Shown here: one piece after another, positions 41,216 to 52,906 of the stretch
Layout of the letters: each line of letters begins with the position of its first letter
How positions within the stretch are numbered: position 1 is the stretch's first letter
DNA from: Sugiyamaella lignohabitans
Taxonomy: Eukaryota > Ascomycota > Dipodascomycetes > Dipodascales > Trichomonascaceae
Direction: 5' to 3'
Assembly (NCBI RefSeq): GCF_001640025.1
Contig: NC_031674.1
Span: forward strand, 3,472,001 to 3,536,000
DNA length: 64,000 nucleotides
Notes under the pieces: generated by a model
The model's database searches: none
What the model saw: the letters and a program-made list of their open reading frames with translations, nothing else
Told to the model about the DNA's origin: nothing
Made by a program: the position numbers and the translations under genes

Positions 41216-42421
41216 CTATCGTCTGGCGCGAGAGGTTTCTACGGAGAGAAGACGGCGGCCCAGGTTGCCGAAGCATATGCTACAGCAGAAGAAGACGCTC
41301 GCCACGAGCGCTACTACCGATAAATAGTTCTCAGAGACCGATCCCGCGAGTGTGTATCGTTCGGGCAGGTGGTCAGGGAAGATGAGTGCGAAGACAAAGG
41401 TGCCGACCGTGGCGACGAGGGTCGACAGAATGAACCCGTTACGGGTGGCATCGAGAATGAACCACAGACACGGGTTGACCATTCCCCAGTAGAAAGCTGC
41501 TTGCATTGTTGAGGTCCAGGCAATTTTACGAATGCCATAAGCCACGCCCATAAACGCAGCAACTGCTCGTACAATGGACGACCAGTCGGCTCCGCCTTTT
41601 CCGTGAAGTCGTTTGCGTTGTTCGGGGAACAACCAGTCAAAAAGTGGTAACAAAAACCCAAGAAGAATACCTTGGAACCCCCAGATCAACGAGAAGAAAC
41701 CCGTGTGGTCAATGTCAAGGGTATGTTCAGTGACAAAATGATTATCGTGTAATTGTTTCGACAATTGGCCATAGGCCACGCCGAATCCGAATAAAAGAGC
41801 TAATCGGACAGCCAGGGTAGGTGCTGATAATGGAACTCCTGGTAGTGAGTATGTTACAGAAGAGGAATTGCCTCTTGAAGATCCCGATACATCTTCATCC
41901 GTCTCGTCCTCGTCGTCTGCTGCTGATAATGACGGGATGGATGGTGAGACTCTGCCGCCAGGAGAATTGCCCTTGCGTCTATTTAATTTGTTAATTCCAC
42001 TTTGAAGTTTATCACGGCCATTGACGCGACCGTTGATTCCGTTGTAAAAAGCGGTTTTGTCGGAGAACTCGTCAATACCCCTGGTGGCACGGTCTCGTCC
42101 AACAGGTGTCTGAACACGAGATGGCGCGTTGGACACATCTCCATTCAACTCTGCTAACGAGACTTGTGACCCGAATACTCCGGCTAAAGCTGATGTGGTT
42201 AAATTGAGAAACGATTTGTTACTGGAAAGTCCATTACTGTAGGGAGAAGCGGCGGCTGGGCTCGAGCTATTGCTGGTGCCATTCACATTGACAGATCCGT
42301 TAATAGTTCCATTAACTGATCCATTAACTGACCCATTGATTTGTCCATTCAACGACCCGTTATGTCCGCTGTTGGAACTGGATCCATTAACCCGTCTAGT
42401 ATCTCTAGGAGGAGTAGCCAT
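41216..42421 (-). CDS. INSIG-family ER membrane protein (sterol regulation)
   Basis: 401 aa from the first ATG (MATPPRDTRRVNGSS). The N-terminal 200 residues are disordered, with (I/V)NGS repeats (INGSVNGSVNGTINGSVN). The C-terminal half is an INSIG domain with six hydrophobic segments: LAVRLALLFGFGVAYGQL, FSLIWGFQGILLGFLLPLFD, IVRAVAAFMGVAYGIRKIAW, AAFYWGMVNPCLWFILD, STLVATVGTFVFALIFPD and YLSVVALVASVFFCCSICFG. INSIG/Nsg1 proteins sit in the ER, bind sterol-sensing domains and regulate HMG-CoA reductase stability and sterol-responsive processing. Assignment rests on the domain pattern; the partner is inferred. Confidence 0.9.
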   Translation of the reverse strand: MATPPRDTRRVNGSSSNSGHNGSLNGQINGSVNGSVNGTINGSVNVNGTSNSSSPAAASPYSNGLSSNKSFLNLTTSALAGVFGSQVSLAELNGDVSNAPSRVQTPVGRDRATRGIDEFSDKTAFYNGINGRVNGRDKLQSGINKLNRRKGNSPGGRVSPSIPSLSAADDEDETDEDVSGSSRGNSSSVTYSLPGVPLSAPTLAVRLALLFGFGVAYGQLSKQLHDNHFVTEHTLDIDHTGFFSLIWGFQGILLGFLLPLFDWLFPEQRKRLHGKGGADWSSIVRAVAAFMGVAYGIRKIAWTSTMQAAFYWGMVNPCLWFILDATRNGFILSTLVATVGTFVFALIFPDHLPERYTLAGSVSENYLSVVALVASVFFCCSICFGNLGRRLLSVETSRARR

Positions 42422-43366
42422 TTTTCTGTTGAACACCTAATGAAACTGTCAGAACTAAAAAATGATCTAGATACTAGATCTTATTGTGAATCTCTTATTT
42501 TCCTTTTTTGGTCTAAAAACAACAAGTCAAAATACCAAACTTTTGTAAATATCAGGTTTAGTGAGGATGAAGTTAATCCCTGCTGCAATCTCCTATTTTG
42601 AGTAGACGTATGTTAGTAGCAAAAAGAGCAGTCTGATGAGCCGAAATACTGTCAAATATTGTCTTAAAAACGCAACCAGAAGTCTATGGTCCGTTCACAC
42701 TCTGGTGCTAGGCTCAGATTGAAAGAGAAAAATCGAGATCAAAAATTAACAAATCAAGATCAAAGTCAAGATGTACCAAAAGGCTGCTTTTGAGTTGTTT
42801 GAAGTGGATAAATAGAAAGATCTGTGCCAAAAACAGCACTTTATAAACCGACACAAGAAATAAAAACAGTTGTATGGACTCCTGTTTCAAGACAAGAGTT
42901 GTGTGCGATTTCGGATTCCGTGCTACAGATTTGTATTAAAAGCTCACGCCAGATCCAATGAAGAGCTCAGACCCAGAACCGTTTGTTATGGTAACTCGGC
43001 TGCATCAGCGTTTCTCATCTTAAATTACCAGGAGCACCTCGCTAACAGCCCTAACCCGCGAACTTTGCAAGTGATCTGGGATCCGGATTAGGGCAATGGA
43101 TCAGATGTGAGAGATCGAGGAAGATATAAATATAGATAATGAATCCATTCAACATTTTCACACTCATCACCTGATTAAATAACCAACTACGATTCAATTT
43201 CTTTGGACCATTGCCCCCAATCAACTCCTGCGAAGCAGGAGCCACGGGGTCTGGGGCGGAGCCCCAGCCGCCGGAGGCTAGAGTCCCCCTCACCCGTAGT
43301 TTCATAGGCGTGAGGATTATGGTACATATAATAAAGAGATTAATAAATAGCATTAAAAATTAGTAA
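42422..43366. other. Intergenic upstream of INSIG, downstream of the PH protein
   Basis: 945 bp of mostly AT-rich sequence with one solo right arm (43225-43278). No gene seen. Confidence 0.6.
43225..43278. repeat. GC palindromic element 27 (solo right arm A)
   Basis: Right arm only, 88 bp downstream of the stop codon of the minus-strand PH-domain gene. Confidence 0.93.
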
Positions 43367-45751
43367 TTAGCGAAGGACCGACTTGAGAGAGGCAAGCCAG
43401 CTCGTGAGGTCTTCTTCATCTTCGGCACAGAAGCGCAGTCGTTTCTCGGGAGTGATGATTTGCATGCAGTACTTTTTGGATTTGGACAGCGGGTCGATAT
43501 CGACGACATCGACTATGTTTTCGACAAGAACCACTTTGATAGGGCCCCCTTTGAGGTCGTCGGATTTGTAAAAGACGATTCTGCGATTAGTAAGCACGAC
43601 CCATTGTCGACGCCACTGGGCGTATCGACGTTTGAGTCGTAACAGGTATCCTCGTTTTATAATATGCTCTTTGTCCAAAGGGTCGCCGACTCCAACAGTT
43701 GCTAAAAGTTCACTCGGACTCACTAGAGGTGGAACGTAGCGGGCATAGGATTCCCGAGTTTCAAGTGATGGGTGTGGAAGTGAGTGTGAGTGAGTATGAA
43801 CATGAGCATGAGAATGAGGTTGTACCGGTACTGGCTGAGGATGCGAATGTGAATGCGACGGATGTCGAAACTCTTCAGTTTGTGCTTGTGGATCTTGTGG
43901 TTGTGAGGACGGTACAGTTGGTGATGTCGATGCTTGTACTTGTTGTGATTGTGATTGTGGTTGTCGTGGTTGTTGTGATTGTTGTGTTTGTTGTGACTGT
44001 GACTGTTGTGGTTTTAGAGGTTGTTGTGGTTGTGATTGTGGTTGTTGTTGCAGTTGTGATTCGAGCGACTGTGGCTGGTGTTGCTGGTAGTTAGTGGGCA
44101 CCGAAAAGTAGTTGTGTTGGGCAGACGACGACAGCATCGGCGATATTGGCGTGTCTTTTGGATAGCCGCTGTCTGAGGCGCACGAGGAGAACCCCTCTGT
44201 ACCGCTGTAATCGGTGTATCCAGGACCAGGACTGCCTGGTTTCGGATACTGTTGGTAGTCTGGCATTCCATTGGACACTGCTGATTGTGGTACAGGCATA
44301 TCTAATGGAAGTTGTTGTTCTTCCTCTTCCAAGGGTCCATCCAGCTGATCGCGCTGAGAAAGATATCCCAGTCGTTTGAACGAGCTGCTAAGACCACTTT
44401 CACACGCCTCATTCGCAGTTTGTTTAATGATATCAACCCACTCTTGAGCATCAGCACCGTTATCGGCCTGTAAATGGAGATTATGATTAGATGTGAATAC
44501 CGCAAAATGATTAGGTTTTTTGTGTTCAGGAAGCATTGCAGCACTCATGATATCGGCTGTGGATATAATGGACTCTGCTTTATACTCCCTTTCATCTTTA
44601 TAGTATGACAATTGGTGATCTCGTAACACAAACCAGCGTCTAGCCCAGTTCTTTCGTTTACCTCGTTTATGAAGCCAACCGTTTTTAATGACCCGATTAT
44701 CAGCACATTCAGAAGCCACAGAGGTCGGAATAGGTTTACCACCACTGTGAATTGCTGCCATAGCAGTAGCTACAGTCAATGGATGACGATGATGCGGGTG
44801 GTCCTGGTAATGACCCTGTCCTTGTCCGTTATCAGTAGTTACACTTGATCCAGCAGCAGGACCAGTAACCGGACCAGCAACCGGACCAAGACCAGGAACA
44901 GAACCAGAATCAGCACCAGAACCCGAAATTGTGCCTGGAATGGCTATGGGATTCGACACTTCTCTTCCTGTAACGCTATGACTAGCAGCACCACTACTGG
45001 AACCAGTTCCACTGTTTTCTCCAGTGTTCTCTCCAGTAATGCCGTTGCCATTAGCATTAGCATTTCCATCAACATCAGTTTCGTTTTCACCTTCCAATTC
45101 AACATCATCCAATCCAGACTCCGAGTCGTAATGACCACCCTGTCCCTCATCTCCACCGTCATACACTTTATCATTTTCAGCACGGATATTAACAGACAAG
45201 CGATGACCATGACCATGACCATGGGAAATAGCATTAGCATTAGCAGTCGATACCGACCCTGCTGAACCAGGACCAATTCCAGTTCCGTATCCAAATCTCG
45301 TGACCGAATCAATTGAACCATTAGCACCATTTACATTTGGAGGAGTGGCCACTCTTTCCAAACCCACTGGCCATTTGTTATGATTTCTCAGTTGACGAGT
45401 GCTCATAGTAGCACCTCTTGGCACAAAAGCAGGTGTCGGAGCACCTGTAGAATCGAGCGAACCGTCTCCAGTAATAAAAGCTGACCCTATTCTTCGAGAA
45501 TAGCTGCTGGCACTTTCTGCCGAAGACAGCGAGTACGAAGGAGAAAGGCCATGAATCGACAGTCTCTTATAACCGCCAACAGCACCAGCTTTTCCAGCCG
45601 ACGAAATAGGAATGGATTTCGATCTTGGCGGACCGCCAATTCCAGCCAAACCATCTCCTTCATTCCGTGGAGACGTCGAACTTGTTCGACTGGGTCCGAC
45701 AGTCGGCGGTGCAGTTGCCGACACAGGAACTCCTGTACTGGGCGAACCCAT
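43367..45751 (-). CDS. Double PH-domain protein (Opy1-like)
   Basis: 794 aa. PH domain 1 (about 352-447): IKNGWLHKRGKRKNWARRWF, LSYYKDEREYKAE, ADAQEWVDIIKQ. PH domain 2 at the very C-terminus (about 692-794): IIKRGYLLRLKRRYAQWRRQ, WVVLTNRRIVFYKSDDLKGG, LTSWLASLKSVLR. Both have the basic first strands of phosphoinositide binders and the terminal Trp. The rest is low complexity: Ser/Gly-rich N-terminus, Gln/Pro repeats and a His-rich patch between the domains. S. cerevisiae Opy1 also has two PH domains and binds PI(4,5)P2, but is much shorter (328 aa), so orthology is only likely. Probable role: lipid-dependent signalling at the plasma membrane. Confidence 0.88.
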   Translation of the reverse strand: MGSPSTGVPVSATAPPTVGPSRTSSTSPRNEGDGLAGIGGPPRSKSIPISSAGKAGAVGGYKRLSIHGLSPSYSLSSAESASSYSRRIGSAFITGDGSLDSTGAPTPAFVPRGATMSTRQLRNHNKWPVGLERVATPPNVNGANGSIDSVTRFGYGTGIGPGSAGSVSTANANAISHGHGHGHRLSVNIRAENDKVYDGGDEGQGGHYDSESGLDDVELEGENETDVDGNANANGNGITGENTGENSGTGSSSGAASHSVTGREVSNPIAIPGTISGSGADSGSVPGLGPVAGPVTGPAAGSSVTTDNGQGQGHYQDHPHHRHPLTVATAMAAIHSGGKPIPTSVASECADNRVIKNGWLHKRGKRKNWARRWFVLRDHQLSYYKDEREYKAESIISTADIMSAAMLPEHKKPNHFAVFTSNHNLHLQADNGADAQEWVDIIKQTANEACESGLSSSFKRLGYLSQRDQLDGPLEEEEQQLPLDMPVPQSAVSNGMPDYQQYPKPGSPGPGYTDYSGTEGFSSCASDSGYPKDTPISPMLSSSAQHNYFSVPTNYQQHQPQSLESQLQQQPQSQPQQPLKPQQSQSQQTQQSQQPRQPQSQSQQVQASTSPTVPSSQPQDPQAQTEEFRHPSHSHSHPQPVPVQPHSHAHVHTHSHSLPHPSLETRESYARYVPPLVSPSELLATVGVGDPLDKEHIIKRGYLLRLKRRYAQWRRQWVVLTNRRIVFYKSDDLKGGPIKVVLVENIVDVVDIDPLSKSKKYCMQIITPEKRLRFCAEDEEDLTSWLASLKSVLR

Positions 45752-46373
45752 GTTGTCAATGATGTTGTACTTTTAGTTTAGTTTAGTTTAGTCGTTGTTG
45801 TATTGCTGCCGATTCGAACTGTTGATGATAAAATCGCAATTACAAAAAGACCCAGTCAAAGTTCGAACACTGACAAGAAAATAACCTGACTTCAACACTA
45901 GCAACCCACTCATGTACAACAAATAACACCTGGTAATTACCAATCACCAAACCGCAAACCAGTGTCCCTTTTTAATTCAATCTACCGTAATCCGATATAA
46001 CCAACGTCAAAAGTTCCCAAGAAACGCACCTCAACTTCAAATACTGCCGTTCGCAAAATAACCGCTCGTCCTTCCAACCGGCTCTAATTTAATTACGTCC
46101 GCCAAACGTTGTTTTGCATCCCCAACCACAGAAGTCACGTGACCATGAACTTCATGGGCCAGAGCTCTGGGGGCATGGGTGATGGCCTCCGGCGGCTGGG
46201 GCTCCGCCCCAGACCCCGCTGCTCCTCTCGCCACGCTCGAGTCGTTGCGTAGGGGGTGCCAGGAAACTCCTGCGAAGCAGGAGCCCCAGCCGCCGGAGGC
46301 AGCGTGGCACATGAAGGGTGTGATAAAATACAGAATATTATTTACATAGTACAAAAAAGAGGTCGTTAGCGGG
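45752..46373. other. Intergenic upstream of the PH protein, downstream of THO2
   Basis: 622 bp: TTTAG repeats just upstream of the PH gene start (45772-45792) and element 28. No gene seen. Confidence 0.6.
46185..46301. repeat. GC palindromic element 28 (left arm B, deleted right arm A)
   Basis: The right arm has lost the stretch between the second hairpin and the CCCCAGCCGCC block, including half of hairpin 1. It lies 72 bp downstream of the THO2 stop. Confidence 0.93.
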
Positions 46374-49300
46374 CTACTTTTTGCGCATGCGCTTTTCGCG
46401 GTCGGTTTGGGACTGGTTGGCCGAGTCGTCTTCGGCTCGGCGTTTGGTTCGGCGATAGTTGGGGTCTTCGCGTTCGCGCCCGTCTCGGCCGCGTCGTTGG
46501 TAGCTGCGACCGCCATTGCTCGGTCCGGGAGCGGAAGAGGGACCGGTTGATGGAGGTGCAGCAGCAGGTGGGTCGGATGGTGGTGGTAGAGGAGGTAGTG
46601 AAGTGGCGGTGCTGTGGTCATCACTGACATCACGACCTCTTCCTCGGTAGCCAGAACGTCGTCTGTCGTTTGTTTGGTCATTTGGCGCTTCAGAAGGTGG
46701 ATGTAGTGGTAGAGGTTGTTGTTCGGATGTTGAACCGGTTAGGTTTCGATGACGGTCTCGAGAATCGCGGGCGTCACGGGAGTCACGGGAGTCACGAGTA
46801 TCACGGGAATCTCGGTCACGACCGTTTCGTAAAGTGTCACGACCGTGGTCACGACGGTCTACATCACGACCCCGTCCATGGTCACGTCCGTAGGGTTCAC
46901 GCTGGTTCCGCTGGTCGCGGTCGCGGTCGCGGTCACGATCACGATCACGATCACGGTCTCGTTGATCTGGTCCCTGGTCTTTATCCCATGCACGTTCTCT
47001 GAGATCACGATCCCGTTCTCTTTCTCGTTCACGTTGTTCACGCTCGCGTTCGCGGGATTCCCTGTTATTTCTCCTTTCATCACCAACTGACAAAGATGAT
47101 GCTGGTGGTGGCGGACCCTCATCTTTATCCTTTTGTCCTCTGGATGCTATCTTTTTTGGACCCAAAGGAATTGAATTTACTGATCCAGATGAATCGTTGT
47201 TGCGTGATCTGTCGTTGCTGTCAGGTCTAGAGGCTGCTTGAGATGGTCCTCTTGTTGTGTCTAACAGATCAGACTGTCTACCACCGCTGTTACGTTGGTC
47301 TCGTGACGATTCAGGTCGGTCGTTGCTGCTATCGAGAAGACTCTTTTGTAATCTTTGCATCCGTTGGTCCTTACGTTGGTTCTTGGATTCTCCTTGTTCA
47401 GACTCTTTAAAGTCTCGACCATTTCTTTGAAACCTTTGGTCTCTGGGTCCAGTTGGTTCTTTGTTGTCAACCAGATCGCGATCTCGTCCACTGTCTCGTC
47501 CATCTCTTCCACCGTCTCTTGGACCATCTCTTGGACCGTCTCTTGGACCGTCTCTTGGTCCATCTCTCCCGCCGTCTCTTCCACCATCTCTTGGTCCGCC
47601 TCTTGGTCCGTCTCTTGGTCCATCTCTTCCATCTCTCCTAGCAGGCTCCTTTCCATCACGCAAATTTCTACCACGATTTTGGTTCTGCGAAGCAGTTCTA
47701 GAAAGAGCTGGCCCGTCAGACTCACCAACGTCTTCTTTTCGGTTTTCTCGACGGTCCCATTGGTCACCTCGTGAGGGCCATTCTCTTCCTCCTGCACGGT
47801 CATCTCGTCTGTCACGACCACCAGCTCCTCGGGTATTACGGTCACGATCCCGATCTCTGTAGTCCATACGACCACCAGAGGGCGATAAAGTTCGTCTGGG
47901 TGACCTATTTCGAGGTGTGTCCGAGGGTGTATTAACAGCTGAGGCACGTTTCGAGTCTCTACCTCTGGTTTCATCTCGTCCTTCCTTAGAATTTTCATTA
48001 GTAGCCCCCTTAGACTGCAGAGCCTGTGGTCCCAATGGAGTTCCACCGCGTGAATCTCGAGTTCTTGATTCTAATGATGCAGGACCAGTGGGTTGGGAAG
48101 ACGCCGAAGCTGCTAGCGATGACGCTGGAGCCGTGGGAGTCTGTTGCTGATTCTGTCGTTGTTGCTGTTGAGAATTTGCAAGTACCTTCTTGCGAAGTCG
48201 TTCTTCTTTAGCCAAATCCAACTGTCTCTTCATATCGTCCGTTACTAATTGGAATTTATCCATTGGAATCCATTCTTTTGATTTTGAATTCAAGTGGCCA
48301 GCAAGTGCTGTGGCTGCCAGTTTCAAGTCTTCACGATCTTCTTCCTTGCCAATAGTTTCAAGTAAGTCACAGATTTCCCATGCTAGGTGCTCAATAATAG
48401 GGAACACTCCCATCACATTTTTAAGCATGGTAATAGCATTATGACGATGCATATAGTCCTTACTCTCTAAACAACCCATAACAGTAGCAGCAGTCGAACG
48501 ATGCCATTTACCGAGAATACGCTTGAAATCTTCATAGGCCAAATATGTCAGGTTATCTCCTTCATATTTCAGCCTCATTGTTGGAAGATATTTAACAATC
48601 TCTTCGTCATTTTCGCCCTTTCCAATACTCTCACCCAGTCCTTGAGCGGTATACACTTCTTCGCTTGCATGCCATTTACTCAACACTGTGAATACTTGAG
48701 ACAAGAAAATACCCAAGTTTTCTGCTTCATATGGAGTACACGTCAATAAAGTAGCATAGAGCATGTCGTCTGAAAATAGAGCATCGAAAAATTGCAATGT
48801 AGAGAATCCCTCAGTACCAAGTCCGTGTAATAACTCAATAAAACGTGAACAAAACATAGCATCTACAGGCGAATGAATCGCTCGCGGAAGTAAACAATGA
48901 GCTAAAAGTTGCTTGCTCTGGTTTCTTCGTCTTATCTTACCAGGTACCGATTCTGATGAATCAGGAGCAGCTTCTGAATCAGAAGCATCCTGGCTGAACC
49001 ACAAGTCTTTTTCTGCCTGCAATCTAGCGATCGATTTGCTATAATGTAAAGCATGACGTTTAGACTCTGCAATCAGCTTTGTACCTTGTGCCATGAGCTG
49101 TTCACGCTCTGCTCTCTTCTGTCTGATCTGACTCGAGTCAGAGTTACGACTCTTCTCCAGGGTGGTAATTGAAGAAGAAACTGTGGCCACAGCTGCTGTC
49201 AACCGTTTCTGCTCGACTTCATACTTGTCTTCTGGATATTGCACATCATACAACGACAACTGCCAAAATGTTACATAGAATCCGGGCTTTAAGAAATCCC

Positions 49301-52300
49301 ATTCTGATTTTGGCAGAACATCAGGAATTGAAGAAATAATTTCCCTCAATAAAGGATGCCACTGTCTAACGTTAGTAACTGGTCGCCTTTCCATTCTTCT
49401 GGAGCTGTAAAATAACTTACCTGACCTTCGTCTTCCATATGGTCATCCATATTATAATTCCGGATGTCGTCGACAAGGGTATCTCGCCACAGACTAAAAG
49501 CCCAAATAGGTGAAAGACCGTAGTCATTACAAAGTTCTGGAATGGTAGGAATGCTTTCTTTGAATTTGTCACTGTCCATAAAGTCGTTTAGTAGTTCAAT
49601 GTATTGGGATAGAATGTGGCTCAATTCGTCGTAACGGAAAGCCAAGAATTTCTGGTGAGCCAATGATTCGTCCACATTATAAATGAATTTACCTTGAGCC
49701 TGAGCAAGAAGAATAAACACCTCGGCAGTAATGCCCAAATCGACTAGAGCATCCACAAGTCGTCTGGCAGATCGAGACGACTGGTCTCTACGGTCCTCAA
49801 TCGTACTGAGAACCGACATACGTAAACATGGACCACCTCCTAATCCTTCAAGCTGGCTGAGGTTCATATTAGAAAGTTGGGCAATTCCACCCATTTGTGA
49901 AAGAAGTTCTCTGATCATAATATAGTCTGCACCAGTTTGCGAATGAAGCTGTTTGAGAAGGAATAAAAGAATAGGCTTTGGATCCATCAACGAGTATCTT
50001 CGACATAATTTAGCAGTAAATGCAGCCAGCGCTGTTGTTCGTTAGTATTATCCAAGTTCCAGGTGGACGTAATAGAAGCACTTACATTGAATCCACTTTC
50101 GATCATATAATCCATCAACTTGCTGCGTGCCTCGTCCAGAGGTCAATTGCATCATAATTACAAACGGCAAAGCATCCCAACCGATATCGGTAAAATATCT
50201 TGCCGCTTCAATAACAAGTTCACCCAGATTATCATAACTCTCGACCTGACTTATAAACACAGTAAAACTAGGAATAGGGTTGGAATAAGAGATTTTAGCC
50301 AGTTTGCGCATCATCTCTTTAACGTTGGTTTTGGATAACCGTTTGAGCACATTTTTAGTGTCTTTTTCAGCTTTGGAAGTTGCTAGTTTCAGGAATGGAG
50401 AGCTTTTACTGATAACAGCATGCCATTCTCCATACAAAGCATATCTTTCTTCAAACGAGAAGTTGCGAAGTAAGCTGTAGATTTCATAAATGGCTCCTGG
50501 ATTTGCCTCTATAAGTGAAAGACATGGCAGGAGATAAAGTCGAAAGTATTCCAGCCAAAACTCTCTTGATTGTTTCTGTGATTCTACAGACTCCGCACTT
50601 GCTGATCCATTTGCCGTTGAAGGTCTGCAAAAATGCGATCCTATTCTACATAATTTGACGACAAGTGAGATTGACTTACCCACAAGTGGACCCGAAAAGT
50701 TCAAATATCTTTTGGAAATAGTGAGCAGTTCTTCTTGATTATGAACCAGATCTAATTCACTGTCCCAGTCGCGGTAGAAAAACCTGCTAGTGGTTCCATC
50801 TGTATCAATTGGAGGATGCAAAACGTAAATGGTTTTCGATATTAGCTGTGGAGCTAAAGTTGTGTCTTTAATTGATGAAACTGGTAACAGCTTTGGTGTC
50901 ATTGATGCTATTGATGTAGGAGGGAAGCTGCGAATAGATTCGTACAAGGGATAAATCGACCGTTCAACAAGCCGATTGATTAATACTGGAATTTCTGGAT
51001 AGGGCCCTATAATAAACGGAAACTTCGATAAAAGATATAAAGGAGGATATACCGAGCCTACTGATAGCAGACACTGTAGTAATAGCGCCTTTGGACAATG
51101 AGTGATTGGTAGTGCCGAGTCATCAGACAGGCTATCGAGTTTAATGTTGCTTTTATCAGATGGAGAATCAAGAAAAGTGTCATCAGCATTCTTACCTTCA
51201 CCTCTAGATCCATTAGTCTCGTCCTTGCTTCCATTCGTCGTTTTCCCATCAGCACCGTCGGGTTGTGTCCCGCCAGCTGCATTCTTGGATGGCATATCAT
51301 CCTCATCAGTAAGTGGAGCAGCCATGGCAAGAGCAGAAGCACCGGCAGAAAATGCCTTTTTATCCATCTCCTTTTTCCATTTTTCTTCATACTCTTGAAA
51401 CTTATCGTCATCGGGGGTCAAAAAGTTGTAAATATCTCCAAAACTAATAAAACCTTCTTTAATCAGAACAGCGATCAGCATCATCAGCTGTTCAGGCGTC
51501 GCTACACTAACATTGGTGTTTGTACTTTTATAAATATCTAGTTTGAACCCTAGTAGTTGAGCAGCGATTTTGTTTCCTCCATTGCCAATGTCGGTTATAC
51601 TCTTATGACCAGTGGCAGGCTCTGTAGGCCACCAAGGAGAATTTTTTAACAAGCTCATGAAAAAGTGACATCTATCCACGAGGTTTGTGGATGCCACGTC
51701 CAAAATAATATCCAATGCACGGATAGGATCCAGATCAAAATATCCAATGATAGATTCTACAGTTCGAGCAGCAGTGGCGACTTTCTTATTAAAAGCATCA
51801 GAATCTTCCTGTAGCTGACCCGATGAGCGAGCAGCACTATAAACTTCGACAAGAAGCTTGGCATAACCCTCCGATTCCTCTCTCATGAGATTGAACCGTT
51901 TTTGTTTATACAGACGATTTGTATTTTGACGGATCAGTTTCTTTTCAAAAATAGGAGGCGCAATTCCAAGTTCATCCAACACATTAGGCTCCAGCACTAG
52001 AAGCATGAGAGATTTGTCGATATCCAGTGAGAGTACTAATTTCTTGAGTTCGCTATTTACGACTCCACTCTGAATGGCACCATTAGTAGCACTAGCAGCA
52101 TTGGCACTAGCAGAACCAGCAGAATCAGCACCATTGCAACTGCAGACAAATGACAATGTATAAAGAAAAGTCCTTACAACATCAGGAAACTTCTCGAGGG
52201 CCTCGTCCATCATGTCCTTGAGAACAGGCCCTATCAGTTCTACCTCCATCATGCCAGTCTCAACAGCCTTTAAACATTCATAAAATATACTGACAATAAC

Positions 52301-52613
52301 ATCAGATATCAGTTCATCAACAGCATCTCTGAATTGTTGACGACTATGACCCCAGTTAGACATATTCCACACAGCTGACATATTCAGCGAGAAATTAAGA
52401 GATTTTTCTTTGCATCAACACAATTTAACAAACTTTCAAAATAGTATCCGAGAAGCAGAACAAATCAAATACAATCTGGTCCTCCTGAAGTCGAAACTCA
52501 GCTCTAATACAATCAACTTACATGTTTTCAGCACCTTCTTCCTCCCATAGCTTGACTACCGACTCGGTTAAGTACTGGTGGTCCATGACCGAGGTCGCGA
52601 CGGCTTCACCCAT
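46374..52613 (-). CDS. THO2: THO complex subunit Tho2 (four exons)
   Basis: Exons 52613-52522 (MGEAVATSVMDHQYLTESVV), 52343-50086, 50031-49421 and 49361-46374 join in frame to 1982 aa. Introns end CTAACTGGGGTCATAG, CTAACGAACAACAG and CTAACGTTAGACAG. The joins restore Tho2-like sequence: RKWIQSLAAFTAKLCRRYSL and EDEGQ|WHPLLREIISSIPDVLPKSE, followed by the FLKPGFYVTFWQLSLYDVQYP block. The large helical body ends in a tail of about 450 residues rich in RD/RE/RG repeats (RDGPRDGP, then a long RD run), predicted disordered and RNA-binding. S. cerevisiae Tho2 is about 1600 aa. Tho2 scaffolds THO/TREX, coupling transcription elongation to mRNA export. It is divergent from YSF3, 293 bp away. Confidence 0.94.
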
Positions 52614-52906
52614 GGTTACTTAAACCAGATGACTCAGTTGATAGCAGATCGATTCGAGTCAAGCAGTGTGCGAGGCAAGTCACGAATGCTTTAGATATCC
52701 AGTTAATGAATCACTTGTTAATAGTCGATACTGGACCTCCGCTGCTCATAACCGACAATTTCAACTGTCAACAATGATGGTGCGGCGTCAGATCTGATCT
52801 GCAAGCCGCATGCTGATAACATGAGTTCGCAGGTTCACGAACTTTCATGTTCAACTCTATTATATCATAGGAAATCGGAGAAAGACTTAGAAAGATTTGA
52901 TAAGAA

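Noticed and set aside
43699..44094. Frames antisense to real genes (for example in the PH, THO2, WOPR and PPS1 genes)
   Set aside because: They mirror low-complexity codon repeats of the sense gene and show no independent domain.
49405..49420. 16-nt GT-AG segment at the THO2 exon 3 end
   Set aside because: Too short to be an intron; the downstream CTAACGTTAGACAG acceptor fits the frame and the usual signals.
50639..50694. GT-AG segment inside THO2 that looks like an intron (GTAAGT...TTTGCAG)
   Set aside because: Removing it shifts the frame into an early stop and there is no CTAAC branch point; the unspliced frame continues as plausible Tho2 sequence.
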